IMG/VR virus record: IMGVR_UViG_3300008448_000004
Span: 1-64,000 of that record
Strand: one strand, 5' to 3'
Length of the DNA: 64,000 nt
DNA from: a virus
Positions 51,628 through 59,483 of this stretch are shown here, one piece after another (position 1 is the stretch's first letter; each line of letters begins with the position of its first letter). Made by a program: the position numbers and the translations under genes. The notes under the pieces are model-generated. The model was given only the letters and a program-made list of their open reading frames with translations. It did no database searches and was not told where the DNA came from.

Positions 51628-51879
51628 TTACTTATAAGTCTGAGCTAGGTTTTGAAAGTCTGCAATTCTCATTGCTCCGTTTCTCCTACCTACTTCTTGT
51701 CCGTCTTTTATATAGATGAAAGTAGGGACACTTCTCACTCCGTATTGTCTAGTAAGATCCGGACTCATCTCAGCATCTACTTTCTCGATCGATAAAAACT
51801 GCTGAGCTTCTGCTACTACAGGTGCCATTGCTTTGCAAGGACCGCACCATGATGCTGTAAAATATAATACTTTAAACAT
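51628..51879 (-). CDS. Thioredoxin (83 aa)
   Basis: ASWCGPCKAM (Cys 12 and 15) after the first strand, EKVDAEMSPDLTRQYGVRSVPTFIYIKDG with the cis-Pro loop. Small for a thioredoxin but complete. A general disulfide reductant, here likely for ribonucleotide reduction. Preceded by a promoter that contains a palindrome. Confidence 0.9.
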   Translation of the reverse strand: MFKVLYFTASWCGPCKAMAPVVAEAQQFLSIEKVDAEMSPDLTRQYGVRSVPTFIYIKDGQEVGRRNGAMRIADFQNLAQTYK

Positions 51880-51892
51880 AGATTGATTTTAA

Positions 51893-51925
51893 ATAAAGAT
51901 ACGGAGTTGCCTCCGTACCTCCAAC
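51893..51925 (-). promoter_or_regulatory. Thioredoxin promoter with palindromic spacer
   Basis: GTTGG, 20-nt spacer, TATCTTTAT. The spacer holds ACGGAG-GCAA-CTCCGT, a perfect 6-bp inverted repeat that touches the -7 element and may be an operator. Confidence 0.6.
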
Positions 51926-51945
51926 TTGTTATGGTTCGTCTATAA

Positions 51946-52545
51946 TTACGCTAAGTAAGAATAGTACTCTTTAAAATGCTTAATTCGATCCGGAAGGCCG
52001 ATTGTACCTCCGTTTACTTTTTTGGTAACTGCTGTTACGACTGCATCGGTAGCTCCTTTATCTGCATCTAGATTTATCTTTCTACTATTCCAATACCATG
52101 CTGCAGAAAGGAGAGGGTACTTTGTTGATACTAAGTCCGGATTCTCGAGGATATTTTCTGTAACAATAACGTCAAAGGCTTTATAGTTATCTTTACCAGT
52201 AAGCTGAATATAACCACGACCACGATACTTCCAACCTTCACCAGATGCTTTATCACCATTTCCCATGCGAGACGCATAAACAATGTTAGCAATCTTCTCA
52301 GGCTTACGCTCATATAATTTAGCAGTTGCTTCATCGGGGAAGTATTTTTTGAAGGTAGTCAATAATCCTTTTGCTCCGTAGTTTAAATTTTCGTTAACTA
52401 CTTTGAAGCCTCCTGATTCATGTCCACATTGAGCTAGGAAATGGGCTAAACGTAGCGGGGTATTGATCTGAAACTTCGATATTGTGTCTGGTATTTGAGC
52501 TAAAACAGCTTCAGGTACGTGACCTTTTAGTTTATCTAAATTCAT
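51946..52545 (-). CDS. GH19 chitinase-fold endolysin (199 aa)
   Basis: Catalytic pair in LAHFLAQCGHESGGF (Glu 43) and NENLNYGAKGL (Glu 52), then GEGWKYRGRGYIQLTGKDNY, the GH19 signature of phage endolysins. No signal peptide, so release depends on the holin. Cleaves the glycan backbone of peptidoglycan. Overlaps the lipoprotein gene by four bases. Confidence 0.93.
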   Translation of the reverse strand: MNLDKLKGHVPEAVLAQIPDTISKFQINTPLRLAHFLAQCGHESGGFKVVNENLNYGAKGLLTTFKKYFPDEATAKLYERKPEKIANIVYASRMGNGDKASGEGWKYRGRGYIQLTGKDNYKAFDVIVTENILENPDLVSTKYPLLSAAWYWNSRKINLDADKGATDAVVTAVTKKVNGGTIGLPDRIKHFKEYYSYLA

Positions 52546-52940
52546 AGTCTAAATTGATTTTGATTATTTAATGTATCGATTACTTCTTCTACTGTACTAT
52601 CGGACTTAACTGAGGTAGTTGTTTTTGCTTTACCCCAGAAGTTCTTTTTAGTCTCTATATAAATAGTATCAGTCTTAGTGATAACTTTATTAGCTGTTAA
52701 TCTAGCTTCTGCTACCTCTTCTTTTAAAGTTTCGATCTTCTCAACTGTCTGTTCAATTTTCTGTGTAATTATTTTCTCGCTTACTTTATTGATACTATCA
52801 TTTACCAGTACGTGTTCTTGGCTGATCTGTATGATAGAATCTATTTCTGCATACTCTTGTTTAACTGCATCCTGTATTGAAGGTTCGTTTGTAGAGCATC
52901 CAGCTAAGAGCATTAATCCGACTAAGTGTACAACTTTCAT
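52542..52940 (-). CDS. Lipoprotein, outer-spanin-like (132 aa)
   Basis: Signal peptide with lipobox (VGLMLLAGCS), then a coiled coil (KIIEQTVEKIETLKEEVAEARLTANKV-type region) and a Ser/Thr-rich tail. Together with the next gene it has the topology of a two-component spanin that fuses the envelopes in Gram-negative lysis. Assignment rests on topology and position. Confidence 0.65.
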   Translation of the reverse strand: MKVVHLVGLMLLAGCSTNEPSIQDAVKQEYAEIDSIIQISQEHVLVNDSINKVSEKIITQKIEQTVEKIETLKEEVAEARLTANKVITKTDTIYIETKKNFWGKAKTTTSVKSDSTVEEVIDTLNNQNQFRL

Positions 52941-52941
52941 A

Positions 52942-53208
52942 TTATTTTATTTTACCGAGTTCTTGCAATACAGTTATCTTAGAAGCTAAAGCAGAAGCTG
53001 CACTATCTGATTTGCGAAGCTGTTCTGTAAGTTGAGATACTTTTGCTTCAAGTACTTCTATCTTAGCATCTTGCTTAGACTGTATATTACTGTTGGACAT
53101 TTTAATATCAACATAGAGGTATCCAACAGCAACTATGCAAATAAACATTAGACCCTTTACTGGGTCTTTTGAAAATTCTTTAAATGTTATAGGAGTTTTT
53201 ACTGGCAT
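52942..53208 (-). CDS. Inner-membrane coiled-coil protein, i-spanin-like (88 aa)
   Basis: One membrane helix (GLMFICIVAVGYLYVDI, about 19-35) followed by a periplasmic coiled coil (KIEVLEAKVSQLTEQLRKSD). Two bases from the lipoprotein gene. Spanin partner by inference. Confidence 0.6.
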   Translation of the reverse strand: MPVKTPITFKEFSKDPVKGLMFICIVAVGYLYVDIKMSNSNIQSKQDAKIEVLEAKVSQLTEQLRKSDSAASALASKITVLQELGKIK

Positions 53209-53238
53209 TTTGTTTTAGATTTCGAGAGGTTGCTAATA

Positions 53239-53520
53239 TCACAACGCTGTCGTATCTACACTAGTATTAACTAGAGTATCAACAACTTGGTTTGCACTAT
53301 CTACAACAACAGGTTGTTCGAAAACTCCAGATACGTATTTAACTATTAGGTCTGGATTGAGAAACTCTTCGGGTATGTATCCGTAATGTACTCCTATTGC
53401 GGCTAGGATAAATACTCCGGTACATACTCCGACGATAGATAACTTCTTTCCTTTAAGCTTTTCAAGTAACGATACTGCTTTTTCAGTAAGGATAGCAGAG
53501 AGGGTCTTCTTTGTACTCAT
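53239..53520 (-). CDS. Membrane protein of lysis region (93 aa)
   Basis: Start MSTKKTLSAILTEKAVSLL is taken because the longer upstream frame overlaps the next gene extensively. One membrane helix (LSIVGVCTGVFILAAIGVHYG) and a Val/Asp/Thr tail. Could be an antiholin or second holin; unproven. Confidence 0.55.
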   Translation of the reverse strand: MSTKKTLSAILTEKAVSLLEKLKGKKLSIVGVCTGVFILAAIGVHYGYIPEEFLNPDLIVKYVSGVFEQPVVVDSANQVVDTLVNTSVDTTAL

Positions 53521-53545
53521 TCTATCTATTTTAATTATTAAGGGA

Positions 53546-53821
53546 TTATAGCTCTTCTTCGCCTTCTGCTTTTTCTTCCTGTGCAGCTTTCTTATTGATA
53601 AACTTATCAACAGAAGCAATACCGAAAGATCCTAGAGTTAACCAAAGGAACGCATTAAAGATAAAGTCGTTAATTACTAGATCTTTACCTAAGTACCCGG
53701 TTATAATATCAGCAATGGCGAAAATAACCATCATAAAAAAAGCTAAAAAGCCTATGACTGCTTTCTCGTTTATGTCATTGCTGTCTCTAAATAAAGCCCC
53801 TACCCACTCTTTGAATTTCAT
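53546..53821 (-). CDS. Holin-like membrane protein (91 aa)
   Basis: Two membrane helices (KAVIGFLAFFMMVIFAIADIITG and DFIFNAFLWLTLGSFGIAS) and a charged C-terminal tail (KKAAQEEKAEGEEEL), the arrangement of class II holins. First gene of the unit after the terminator at 53844-53876. Confidence 0.6.
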   Translation of the reverse strand: MKFKEWVGALFRDSNDINEKAVIGFLAFFMMVIFAIADIITGYLGKDLVINDFIFNAFLWLTLGSFGIASVDKFINKKAAQEEKAEGEEEL

Positions 53822-53843
53822 AAGGTTAAGTTAATTAGTACAT

Positions 53844-53876
53844 AAAAAAAGGCTACATATATTCCTATATGTAACC
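53844..53876 (-). terminator. Strong rho-independent terminator
   Basis: On the minus strand an 11-bp stem (GGTTACATATA / TATATGTAGCC) with a GGAA loop is followed by TTTTTTT. It ends the receptor/lipoprotein unit before the lysis genes. Confidence 0.9.
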
Positions 53877-53921
53877 TACCTTTTACATTTATAAATAGTA
53901 AGGTACTGTTAAAAATAAAGC

Positions 53922-55109
53922 TTACTGTCCTTTTATAGGGAATCTAGTCCATCCATTAATCCAAGTAGGCATAGCAATCTCCGGAATCGTTATGCTAATC
54001 TCTTTATTTCCTTGAGTTAATGCTTTTACTTTTACGTCATCTGAAGTAATAACTGAAGACTTGCTTATAAAGTTTAAACTGGGTATAAAAGATCCTACCG
54101 AGTTATCTTCGAATTTAGACGTACCATCTTTATAAAAGGTAGCAGTCTCATTTGATTCTAAACTGAATCCTCCTTTCATATAGCCGAAGAATGTTGAGTT
54201 GGTAACAGTAAATTGTGTAGCTCTTCTGAATCTTAGAGCTAGGTTATGGTTAGTCAAAGCATCAGCGACGTTAGGGCCAATTAAAACTAACCCTATCAGC
54301 TTTGGATGAGTGAATGGTTGAGCTGTAGAGCCTACACCGTCGTTATCACACTCAACTCCGTTACCGGCATCTCCGTTATCTACAAACTGCGGATCACGTT
54401 TTGCTATACTATTACTAACAGTTCCAGTATAACCGAAATCAAAATCGTAATCATCATCTGCTGTAGCAAATGCATATAAATTTTTAGGCGATACAGTACC
54501 GCCGAAGAATTCAAATGCATCGTCGTTAGCGTAAACTGTTTGCACGTATTCAATTATAGTGCCTGAACCTACGGCGCCTAAAGTAAGTGCGTTAATTTCA
54601 GAGTTAGGTAAAGCAGCAATGCCGGCATATTCGATACGAACATACTTCAGTATACCGCTATTGTCGCTATCATCGGTACCTCCGTAAGGACGTCCCACGC
54701 CTCCTTCAATAGTTGGTTCAGATGAACGATTAGTTTTAGCTTTACCCAAAATAATAATACCGCCCCAGTCACCAGGAGATCTCTCGCCGGCGATTTTACC
54801 TGAAGTGAATATGATTGGCTTTTGAGCAGTTCCTTCAGCTAGTATCTTTGCTCCTCTTTCGATACACAAAGCACCTTTTTCTGCAATATCACTTTTGATT
54901 ACAGTACCTGGTTGGATGATAAGAGTAGCACCTTCTTTAACATAAACGTACCCTTTTAATGTCCATTCCTTATCTGATGTTAAAGTTGTGGTTGTTGTAA
55001 TATTACCTGTTATAATTTTGTCTATAGGTACATTGATTGGTTCATCCACAGGACTCTTTTTACATGCAAATAGACCGATAAGTACTAACAGCGATACTAG
55101 CTTTTTCAT
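53922..55109 (-). CDS. Bacteroidetes-type surface lipoprotein, receptor partner (395 aa)
   Basis: Signal peptide and lipobox (GLFAC, Cys 16) and then a repeated right-handed beta-helix-like body: KGYVYVKEGATLIIQPGTVIK, GALCIERGAKILAEGTAQKPIIFTSG, GDWGGIIILGKA, EYAGIAALPNSEINALTLGAVG. Proteins of this type in Bacteroidetes sit beside TonB-dependent receptors. It overlaps the receptor stop by four bases (ATGA), so they are made together. Ligand unknown. Confidence 0.75.
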   Translation of the reverse strand: MKKLVSLLVLIGLFACKKSPVDEPINVPIDKIITGNITTTTTLTSDKEWTLKGYVYVKEGATLIIQPGTVIKSDIAEKGALCIERGAKILAEGTAQKPIIFTSGKIAGERSPGDWGGIIILGKAKTNRSSEPTIEGGVGRPYGGTDDSDNSGILKYVRIEYAGIAALPNSEINALTLGAVGSGTIIEYVQTVYANDDAFEFFGGTVSPKNLYAFATADDDYDFDFGYTGTVSNSIAKRDPQFVDNGDAGNGVECDNDGVGSTAQPFTHPKLIGLVLIGPNVADALTNHNLALRFRRATQFTVTNSTFFGYMKGGFSLESNETATFYKDGTSKFEDNSVGSFIPSLNFISKSSVITSDDVKVKALTQGNKEISITIPEIAMPTWINGWTRFPIKGQ

Positions 55110-57361
55110 AAATTAAAGTTTAATGATAGTGAAATTGTTTGTTCGTTATTTGTTTTAATTAGATCACCTCTTGATTTTTGATAGTAGATAGACGGTTGGG
55201 CTAGTATATCGCTTATCGCTAACTTAATCTCACCTTTACCTGCTTTACGTAGATAAACTACATCAACCACATCTCTTGAATTTTCAAAGATGTCTGAGTA
55301 GCCTTGAAAGCCTACAGCAGATATTCTATCTCCAGTTCTATTATAGGATACATTAAAAGTATTCTTATTCTTATGTATATTGACTCCGCTATTAACTACA
55401 TAATCAGATTGACCTTGTAACCTTCTCTTAAGTCCGGTACCGGTAACCTGAGAATGTATTAGGGAACTATTCGTATAGATTTCTAACCACTTGGTAACAT
55501 TCTTTCTCACTTCTACTTCTATACCTACTGTTACTGCTTTCTTGGGATTAGAAAATGTTAATAGTAGGTTAGAAGGTACAGAACCATCTGCTACAATCTG
55601 TTCAATAGGGTTAGTGAATTGTTTACCGAATAAACTAACAGATATATTCTCTCCAGCTTTAGGATAGTATTCCCATTTCAAGTCCAAGTTATAGATGTCT
55701 GTCTTTTTAAGATTAGGATTACCGAGCAGCTGAGCATTTCTTACAAAGTCGTAGTAGGCAAAGTTAGCTACCTCTCTAAATTCAGGACGTGCTAAAGTCT
55801 TTGAAGCTGAGAAGCGATACTTCACTTTATCTAAACTATAGGATAGGTTAATAGAAGGTAGTATATCTAGGTATACTCTATTGACGTTAAGTCTCTGTCC
55901 AGAAAAGTCTGCAGTATATAAATCAAATATATTATATTCACTTCTAAGACCTCCGGATACTTTTAATTTTTTAAATTGATTATCATATTGAATGAAGCTG
56001 CTTCCTAAAAAGAAATTAGCGGTATACCTGTCTGTATTATTTGTTATTTCCTCTAATAAGTCTTCTCTCTGGTATCTAAATATTCTTGCTTTAAAAGCTC
56101 TACCTCTTTGTAGGTAGTTTGCACCTACTTTAAAGTTACTCAACTCTTTAGATAAACCTAAGTTGAAACTCTCTTCGTTCATATCAGACCAAAACCTGTA
56201 TGTATCCCTCCACGCTACAGTGTATAGATCTTCTGTACCTAAAGATCTGACTTTAGGAGTTACTCTATAATCAGGCTGATCTCTTACCATAAGATTGAAT
56301 CCTGCTTGAGCATCCCAGGACTTTATTTTTGCTTCTATCTGTGAATTTAAAAATGTCTTGATAATATTATTTGTAGAAGTAGTACTAACTTGCTGTACGT
56401 TGTCGTAGTTTAGTCCTGATCTTGTTAGGTAAGATCTATCTATCTGTCTGTTGAAATTGGTCTTGAATGTATACTTGTTCTCTCCAAGGTAGGTTAGGTT
56501 TAAGAAACTATTTAAAAGAGAGGTGTTGGTGTAGACAGTATCTTTGTACTTGTACGCTAATTCAGAGCTTGATTGGTAATCTAACCTATCAATATAATTT
56601 AAAGTATAGTTGTTTCTAAAAGACGTATTAAACAATATTCCAAGTTTACCTCTTTTATTTCCTACTGTAAAGCTGCTATTAAGGTTAGGAAAGGATGTAA
56701 ACTTCTTTACGGGTGGAGTTTTTATAAGAGACGTGTACTGCTCTTTTTGAACATTGTTAGATACTCTATAAAGGTAAGTACTAGGAAACGTGGAGGGGAA
56801 CACCGCTTGGTGTACTAATTTAAAATCTCTCGCGGTTGAAATCGTCCCCCATCCACTTCCTATTCCTGCTGAAATAAAGTTACTTGTAACCTCTTTTAGG
56901 TTAACTTGAATTATGCCACCTGCAAAATCTCCCGGTAAGTTTGGGCTTGCTGATTTTAATACAATAATATTATCTATAAGTCCTGTAGGTATGATATCAA
57001 AAGAGAAAGCTCTTCTATCAGGCTCGGTAGAAGGTAGTACCGTTCTTCCTATCATTGCAACATTATACCTATCCGATAGACCTCTGACTAGTACATATTT
57101 ATCAGACTGTATCGTTACTCCGCTAACTCTCTTAAGAGCATCACTAACAACTCTGTCAGGTGTTCTTTTTAAAGCTTCAACAGAAACTCCATCCGAGATA
57201 GAAATATTGTTCCTAACTGTTGATATAACAGCTGAAATGTTTTCTTTCTTTGCGGAAGAACGAACTACTATTTTCGAAAGAGTCTGGTTAAATAAAGTGT
57301 CTTGTGAAAAACTAACTTGTGTTATGAAGAGACAAGCAGTAAGAAAAAGCCTAGCAACCAT
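55106..57361 (-). CDS. TonB-dependent outer-membrane receptor (751 aa)
   Basis: Signal peptide (MVARLFLTACLFITQVSFS, 1-19), a short linker and a plug domain (about 45-160: VSDALKRVSGVTIQSDKYVLV, RGLSDRYNVAMIGRTVLPS, LPGDFAGGIIQVNLKEV), then a 22-strand-type barrel to a C-terminal SLSLNFNL strand with final Phe. It lacks the CarboxypepD_reg-like domain usual for Bacteroidetes receptors. It would import a large ligand across the outer membrane. A hairpin covers its start. A full-length, intact receptor in a phage is unusual. Confidence 0.88.
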   Translation of the reverse strand: MVARLFLTACLFITQVSFSQDTLFNQTLSKIVVRSSAKKENISAVISTVRNNISISDGVSVEALKRTPDRVVSDALKRVSGVTIQSDKYVLVRGLSDRYNVAMIGRTVLPSTEPDRRAFSFDIIPTGLIDNIIVLKSASPNLPGDFAGGIIQVNLKEVTSNFISAGIGSGWGTISTARDFKLVHQAVFPSTFPSTYLYRVSNNVQKEQYTSLIKTPPVKKFTSFPNLNSSFTVGNKRGKLGILFNTSFRNNYTLNYIDRLDYQSSSELAYKYKDTVYTNTSLLNSFLNLTYLGENKYTFKTNFNRQIDRSYLTRSGLNYDNVQQVSTTSTNNIIKTFLNSQIEAKIKSWDAQAGFNLMVRDQPDYRVTPKVRSLGTEDLYTVAWRDTYRFWSDMNEESFNLGLSKELSNFKVGANYLQRGRAFKARIFRYQREDLLEEITNNTDRYTANFFLGSSFIQYDNQFKKLKVSGGLRSEYNIFDLYTADFSGQRLNVNRVYLDILPSINLSYSLDKVKYRFSASKTLARPEFREVANFAYYDFVRNAQLLGNPNLKKTDIYNLDLKWEYYPKAGENISVSLFGKQFTNPIEQIVADGSVPSNLLLTFSNPKKAVTVGIEVEVRKNVTKWLEIYTNSSLIHSQVTGTGLKRRLQGQSDYVVNSGVNIHKNKNTFNVSYNRTGDRISAVGFQGYSDIFENSRDVVDVVYLRKAGKGEIKLAISDILAQPSIYYQKSRGDLIKTNNEQTISLSLNFNL

Positions 57362-57393
57362 ATGAGAGATTAAGTTTAATTAGTACTCTCATA
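57361..57393 (-). promoter_or_regulatory. Start-codon hairpin of receptor gene
   Basis: TATGAGAG and CTCTCATA form a perfect 8-bp stem with a 17-nt loop. The 3' arm ends with the A of the receptor AUG and the 5' arm contains an upstream ATG that opens a 13-codon frame overlapping the receptor start. Could set translation of the receptor or bind a dimeric regulator. Confidence 0.55.
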
Positions 57394-57441
57394 CCTAGTT
57401 GAAAAGCTTACTCTAACCTCAATTCTAGTATTAAGTATATA

Positions 57442-57789
57442 TTAAGATTCGCTCTCAGAATCCTGATCAGCTATTTGCTGCTTACCTTTTTCGGTTAAGA
57501 ATAACCACTCTACTCCTTCAGCATCTTCAACACTATCGGCATAACCTCTATCAACGAGAGAGTTAACAATCGACTCAGCTAACGATCGCATTATTAGATC
57601 TTGAGCTTCTTCTTCTTCCCATACTAGTTCTGCTCCATTAGTCCATTTTGTAAATAAGGACTCTGCTAGAACTCTCTCCAGTATGTCTCGATTAATCTCT
57701 TCTTCTTCCTGCCAGGACTCTACAATTATGCCTGCGGCTTGTTGAGCGACTTTCTTTACCTCTTCTGGGTAATGTTCTGCTGAAATCAT
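57442..57789 (-). CDS. Acidic phage protein (115 aa)
   Basis: Start MISAEHYPEEVKKVAQQ is chosen because the longer frame would run into the 3' half of the tmRNA. Acidic helical body (ESWQEEEEINRDILERVL) with EGVEWLFLTEKGKQ near the end. Unknown; first gene after tmRNA in the direction of transcription. Confidence 0.65.
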   Translation of the reverse strand: MISAEHYPEEVKKVAQQAAGIIVESWQEEEEINRDILERVLAESLFTKWTNGAELVWEEEEAQDLIMRSLAESIVNSLVDRGYADSVEDAEGVEWLFLTEKGKQQIADQDSESES

Positions 57790-57804
57790 AACGTATGTTT
57801 TAAA

Positions 57805-58242
57805 TGGTGGAGATGACGGGAGTCGAACCCGTGTCTCCGAAAGAGACAATAACACCAACGTTTCACATGCTTAGTACTGCTTTCGGGCCCGTATGCTAAA
57901 CTTAGGCTAGCTGGGTCTGTCTACTGCACCGTAAGGGCTGACCGGTTATGGTCGAATCCACCACCTTGTTTTAATTGACTACAAGGAAAACTACGGCTCG
58001 CAATATGCGTCCGGATGCCGTCTCTATAGCGTACGACTCGCTGTTGTGTTCTGTTCCTAGGCTCTCTACCGCCCGATGCGGACTAGGCTGCTACAGCGTA
58101 GTCGGCGCCTACGAAAGACATTAAGTCTTCGAAGGTCATAGTTGACATTTCGTCATTTGTTGTTTAGTATCTTCTAAGGCAGTATACTCAAATGCCTGCA
58201 TGTGGTATTACCTCAACATTCGGATCAATACCAAACATCCCC
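57805..58242 (-). ncRNA. ssrA: tmRNA (transfer-messenger RNA)
   Basis: The 3' end carries a T-arm and acceptor strand CGGGTTCGACTCCCGTCATC ending ...CTCCACCA, which pairs with 5' GGGGATG (GGGGATGTTTGGTATTGATC). After a pseudoknot (S1 AGGCA/TGCCT at 58193-58197 and 58177-58181; S2 AGTAT/ATACT at 58184-58188 and 58166-58170) a reading frame ends ADYAVAA-TAG at 58083. E. coli tmRNA starts its tag 90 nt from the 5' end; here that point lies near 58154, giving a tag of about 22-25 residues ending GADYAVAA, instead of the usual 8-12. It rescues stalled ribosomes and marks the product for proteolysis. Confidence 0.92.
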
Positions 58243-58268
58243 ATATTGTAAAGAACTAAATATAAATA

Positions 58269-58478
58269 TCACTTGCCTCTCGATTCATTCAAACGAGCAA
58301 CTTGTTTAGCAGTCTCTGGATCTCGTATGATGTTAATCCAGGTAGTTGATTTATGGTCAGCAACTACGTGTCCGGAAAAACGAGAAGTTGTAGAATGGTT
58401 TACGCAGGTATCTTTATACCCAAGCTCTACTCGTTTAGTTGGAATAGCACTCTTACAAACTTTGCAATAATATGTCAT
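58269..58478 (-). CDS. Small zinc-ribbon-like protein (69 aa)
   Basis: CKVCKSA (Cys 5, 8) and later CVNHS and HVVADH give a possible Cys/His metal site. TATTTATA lies between its stop and the tmRNA 5' end. Unknown function. Confidence 0.65.
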   Translation of the reverse strand: MTYYCKVCKSAIPTKRVELGYKDTCVNHSTTSRFSGHVVADHKSTTWINIIRDPETAKQVARLNESRGK

Positions 58479-58501
58479 AACTGTTTATTTTAATATTAAA
58501 G

Positions 58502-58536
58502 AAAAAAAAGAGCCCCGAGCCTAGACAAGCTAGGGC
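58502..58536 (-). terminator. Likely rho-independent terminator
   Basis: On the minus strand CCTAG/CTAGG and flanking GCCC/GGGGC complementarity is followed by TCTTTTTTTT, just after the metallopeptidase-like gene. Confidence 0.6.
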
Positions 58537-58543
58537 GTTTAGG

Positions 58544-58945
58544 TTATGAAAACAATTCTTTAAAGCATCTTGTTCTATCTTTTCGAGCTATGATACGGGC
58601 TTCTACTTCTAACGGATCTCCATCTTCGAAAGCCATATCCAATTTACCTTCTTTAGCCATTGCTCGTAAATGACTTCTTAACGGCTGCTGGTAGTGTACC
58701 CATTCGTGAATCATAGTATCGATGATATCCATTATCGTCTTATTCTTATCTTTGCTTACGAAGATCGTATTTTCTATCCAATCATACTCTCCGTAAATTC
58801 CTTCAGTAAGGTAGTCTTCTTTTCGATACTGCAAGTCCGGATATGGTCCGTTTATCTTGCTCCTCCCGTAATTAGATACACACCACCAATACACTTTTTC
58901 GACATCTGCTCTAGTTGGCTTGCTCTGTTTAGTTCTCTTCTTCAT
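58544..58945 (-). CDS. SprT-like metallopeptidase-fold protein (133 aa)
   Basis: The zinc motif HEWVHY (HExxH, near residues 85-90) is preceded by ENTIFVSKDKNKTIMDIIDTMI, as in small SprT/WSS1-like and phage metallopeptidase-fold proteins. EVEARIIARKDR may supply the third ligand. Role in protein processing or DNA-protein crosslink repair is possible but not shown. Confidence 0.7.
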   Translation of the reverse strand: MKKRTKQSKPTRADVEKVYWWCVSNYGRSKINGPYPDLQYRKEDYLTEGIYGEYDWIENTIFVSKDKNKTIMDIIDTMIHEWVHYQQPLRSHLRAMAKEGKLDMAFEDGDPLEVEARIIARKDRTRCFKELFS

Positions 58946-59038
58946 AGTTATACCTTTTACGTGGTTAAAGATACAACCTATTTCTTAGAGTTAAAACTAT
59001 CCTCTGCTCCTAGCAGCAATTATAAATATAGAACTGCT

Positions 59039-59458
59039 TTACTTTTCGTTGAGAACTTCTTTAAGAGGCTTAGTCCATCCACCGTACTGTGAGGTAGCAA
59101 TCCAGCCTGTTTCGGGATCGTAAAGGTAGTTGAACTCCTCGGCGATCTTGTTACTGTAAAACTCTTCCAGGGTAGTGGTCTTAGCTTCTGAGTTTTTCTC
59201 GTTTCGATCTCGTCCGTAGAAGACGCAAACATCTTCTTGAGGATCATCAAAGGTATGAGTAGCGTCTGAAGAAGCGGTGATCTTCTCGTTTAAGGAACTA
59301 AGGTCTCCTAGTTCTAAAATCTGATCGATCAATTCTGGATCGGTATAATACTCTTGTAAGAGTACTCCGTTATGTTCAGGGTATCCGTCCCAGTGACAGT
59401 ATACAGAGGTTACTGAACCATCAGAATTTAACTTGCCAATTCGTGAACGTGTTGCCAT
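59039..59458 (-). CDS. Conserved phage protein (139 aa)
   Basis: MATRSRIGKLNSDGSVTSVYCHWDGYPEHNG is a widespread phage N-terminus of unknown function; C-terminal region LYDPETGWIATSQYGGWTKPL. No enzyme motif. Confidence 0.8.
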   Translation of the reverse strand: MATRSRIGKLNSDGSVTSVYCHWDGYPEHNGVLLQEYYTDPELIDQILELGDLSSLNEKITASSDATHTFDDPQEDVCVFYGRDRNEKNSEAKTTTLEEFYSNKIAEEFNYLYDPETGWIATSQYGGWTKPLKEVLNEK

Positions 59459-59483
59459 GTGTTTATATATTTTTGGTTAGGAA

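Noticed and set aside
53922-57361. Prophage or host boundary (attachment site or integrase) around the receptor genes
   Set aside because: Neighbouring genes on both sides are phage-like, gene overlaps are continuous and no integrase or repeat pair was found.
57442-57858. 138-codon frame
   Set aside because: Its first 23 codons lie in the 3' part of the tmRNA; a start at 57789 avoids this.
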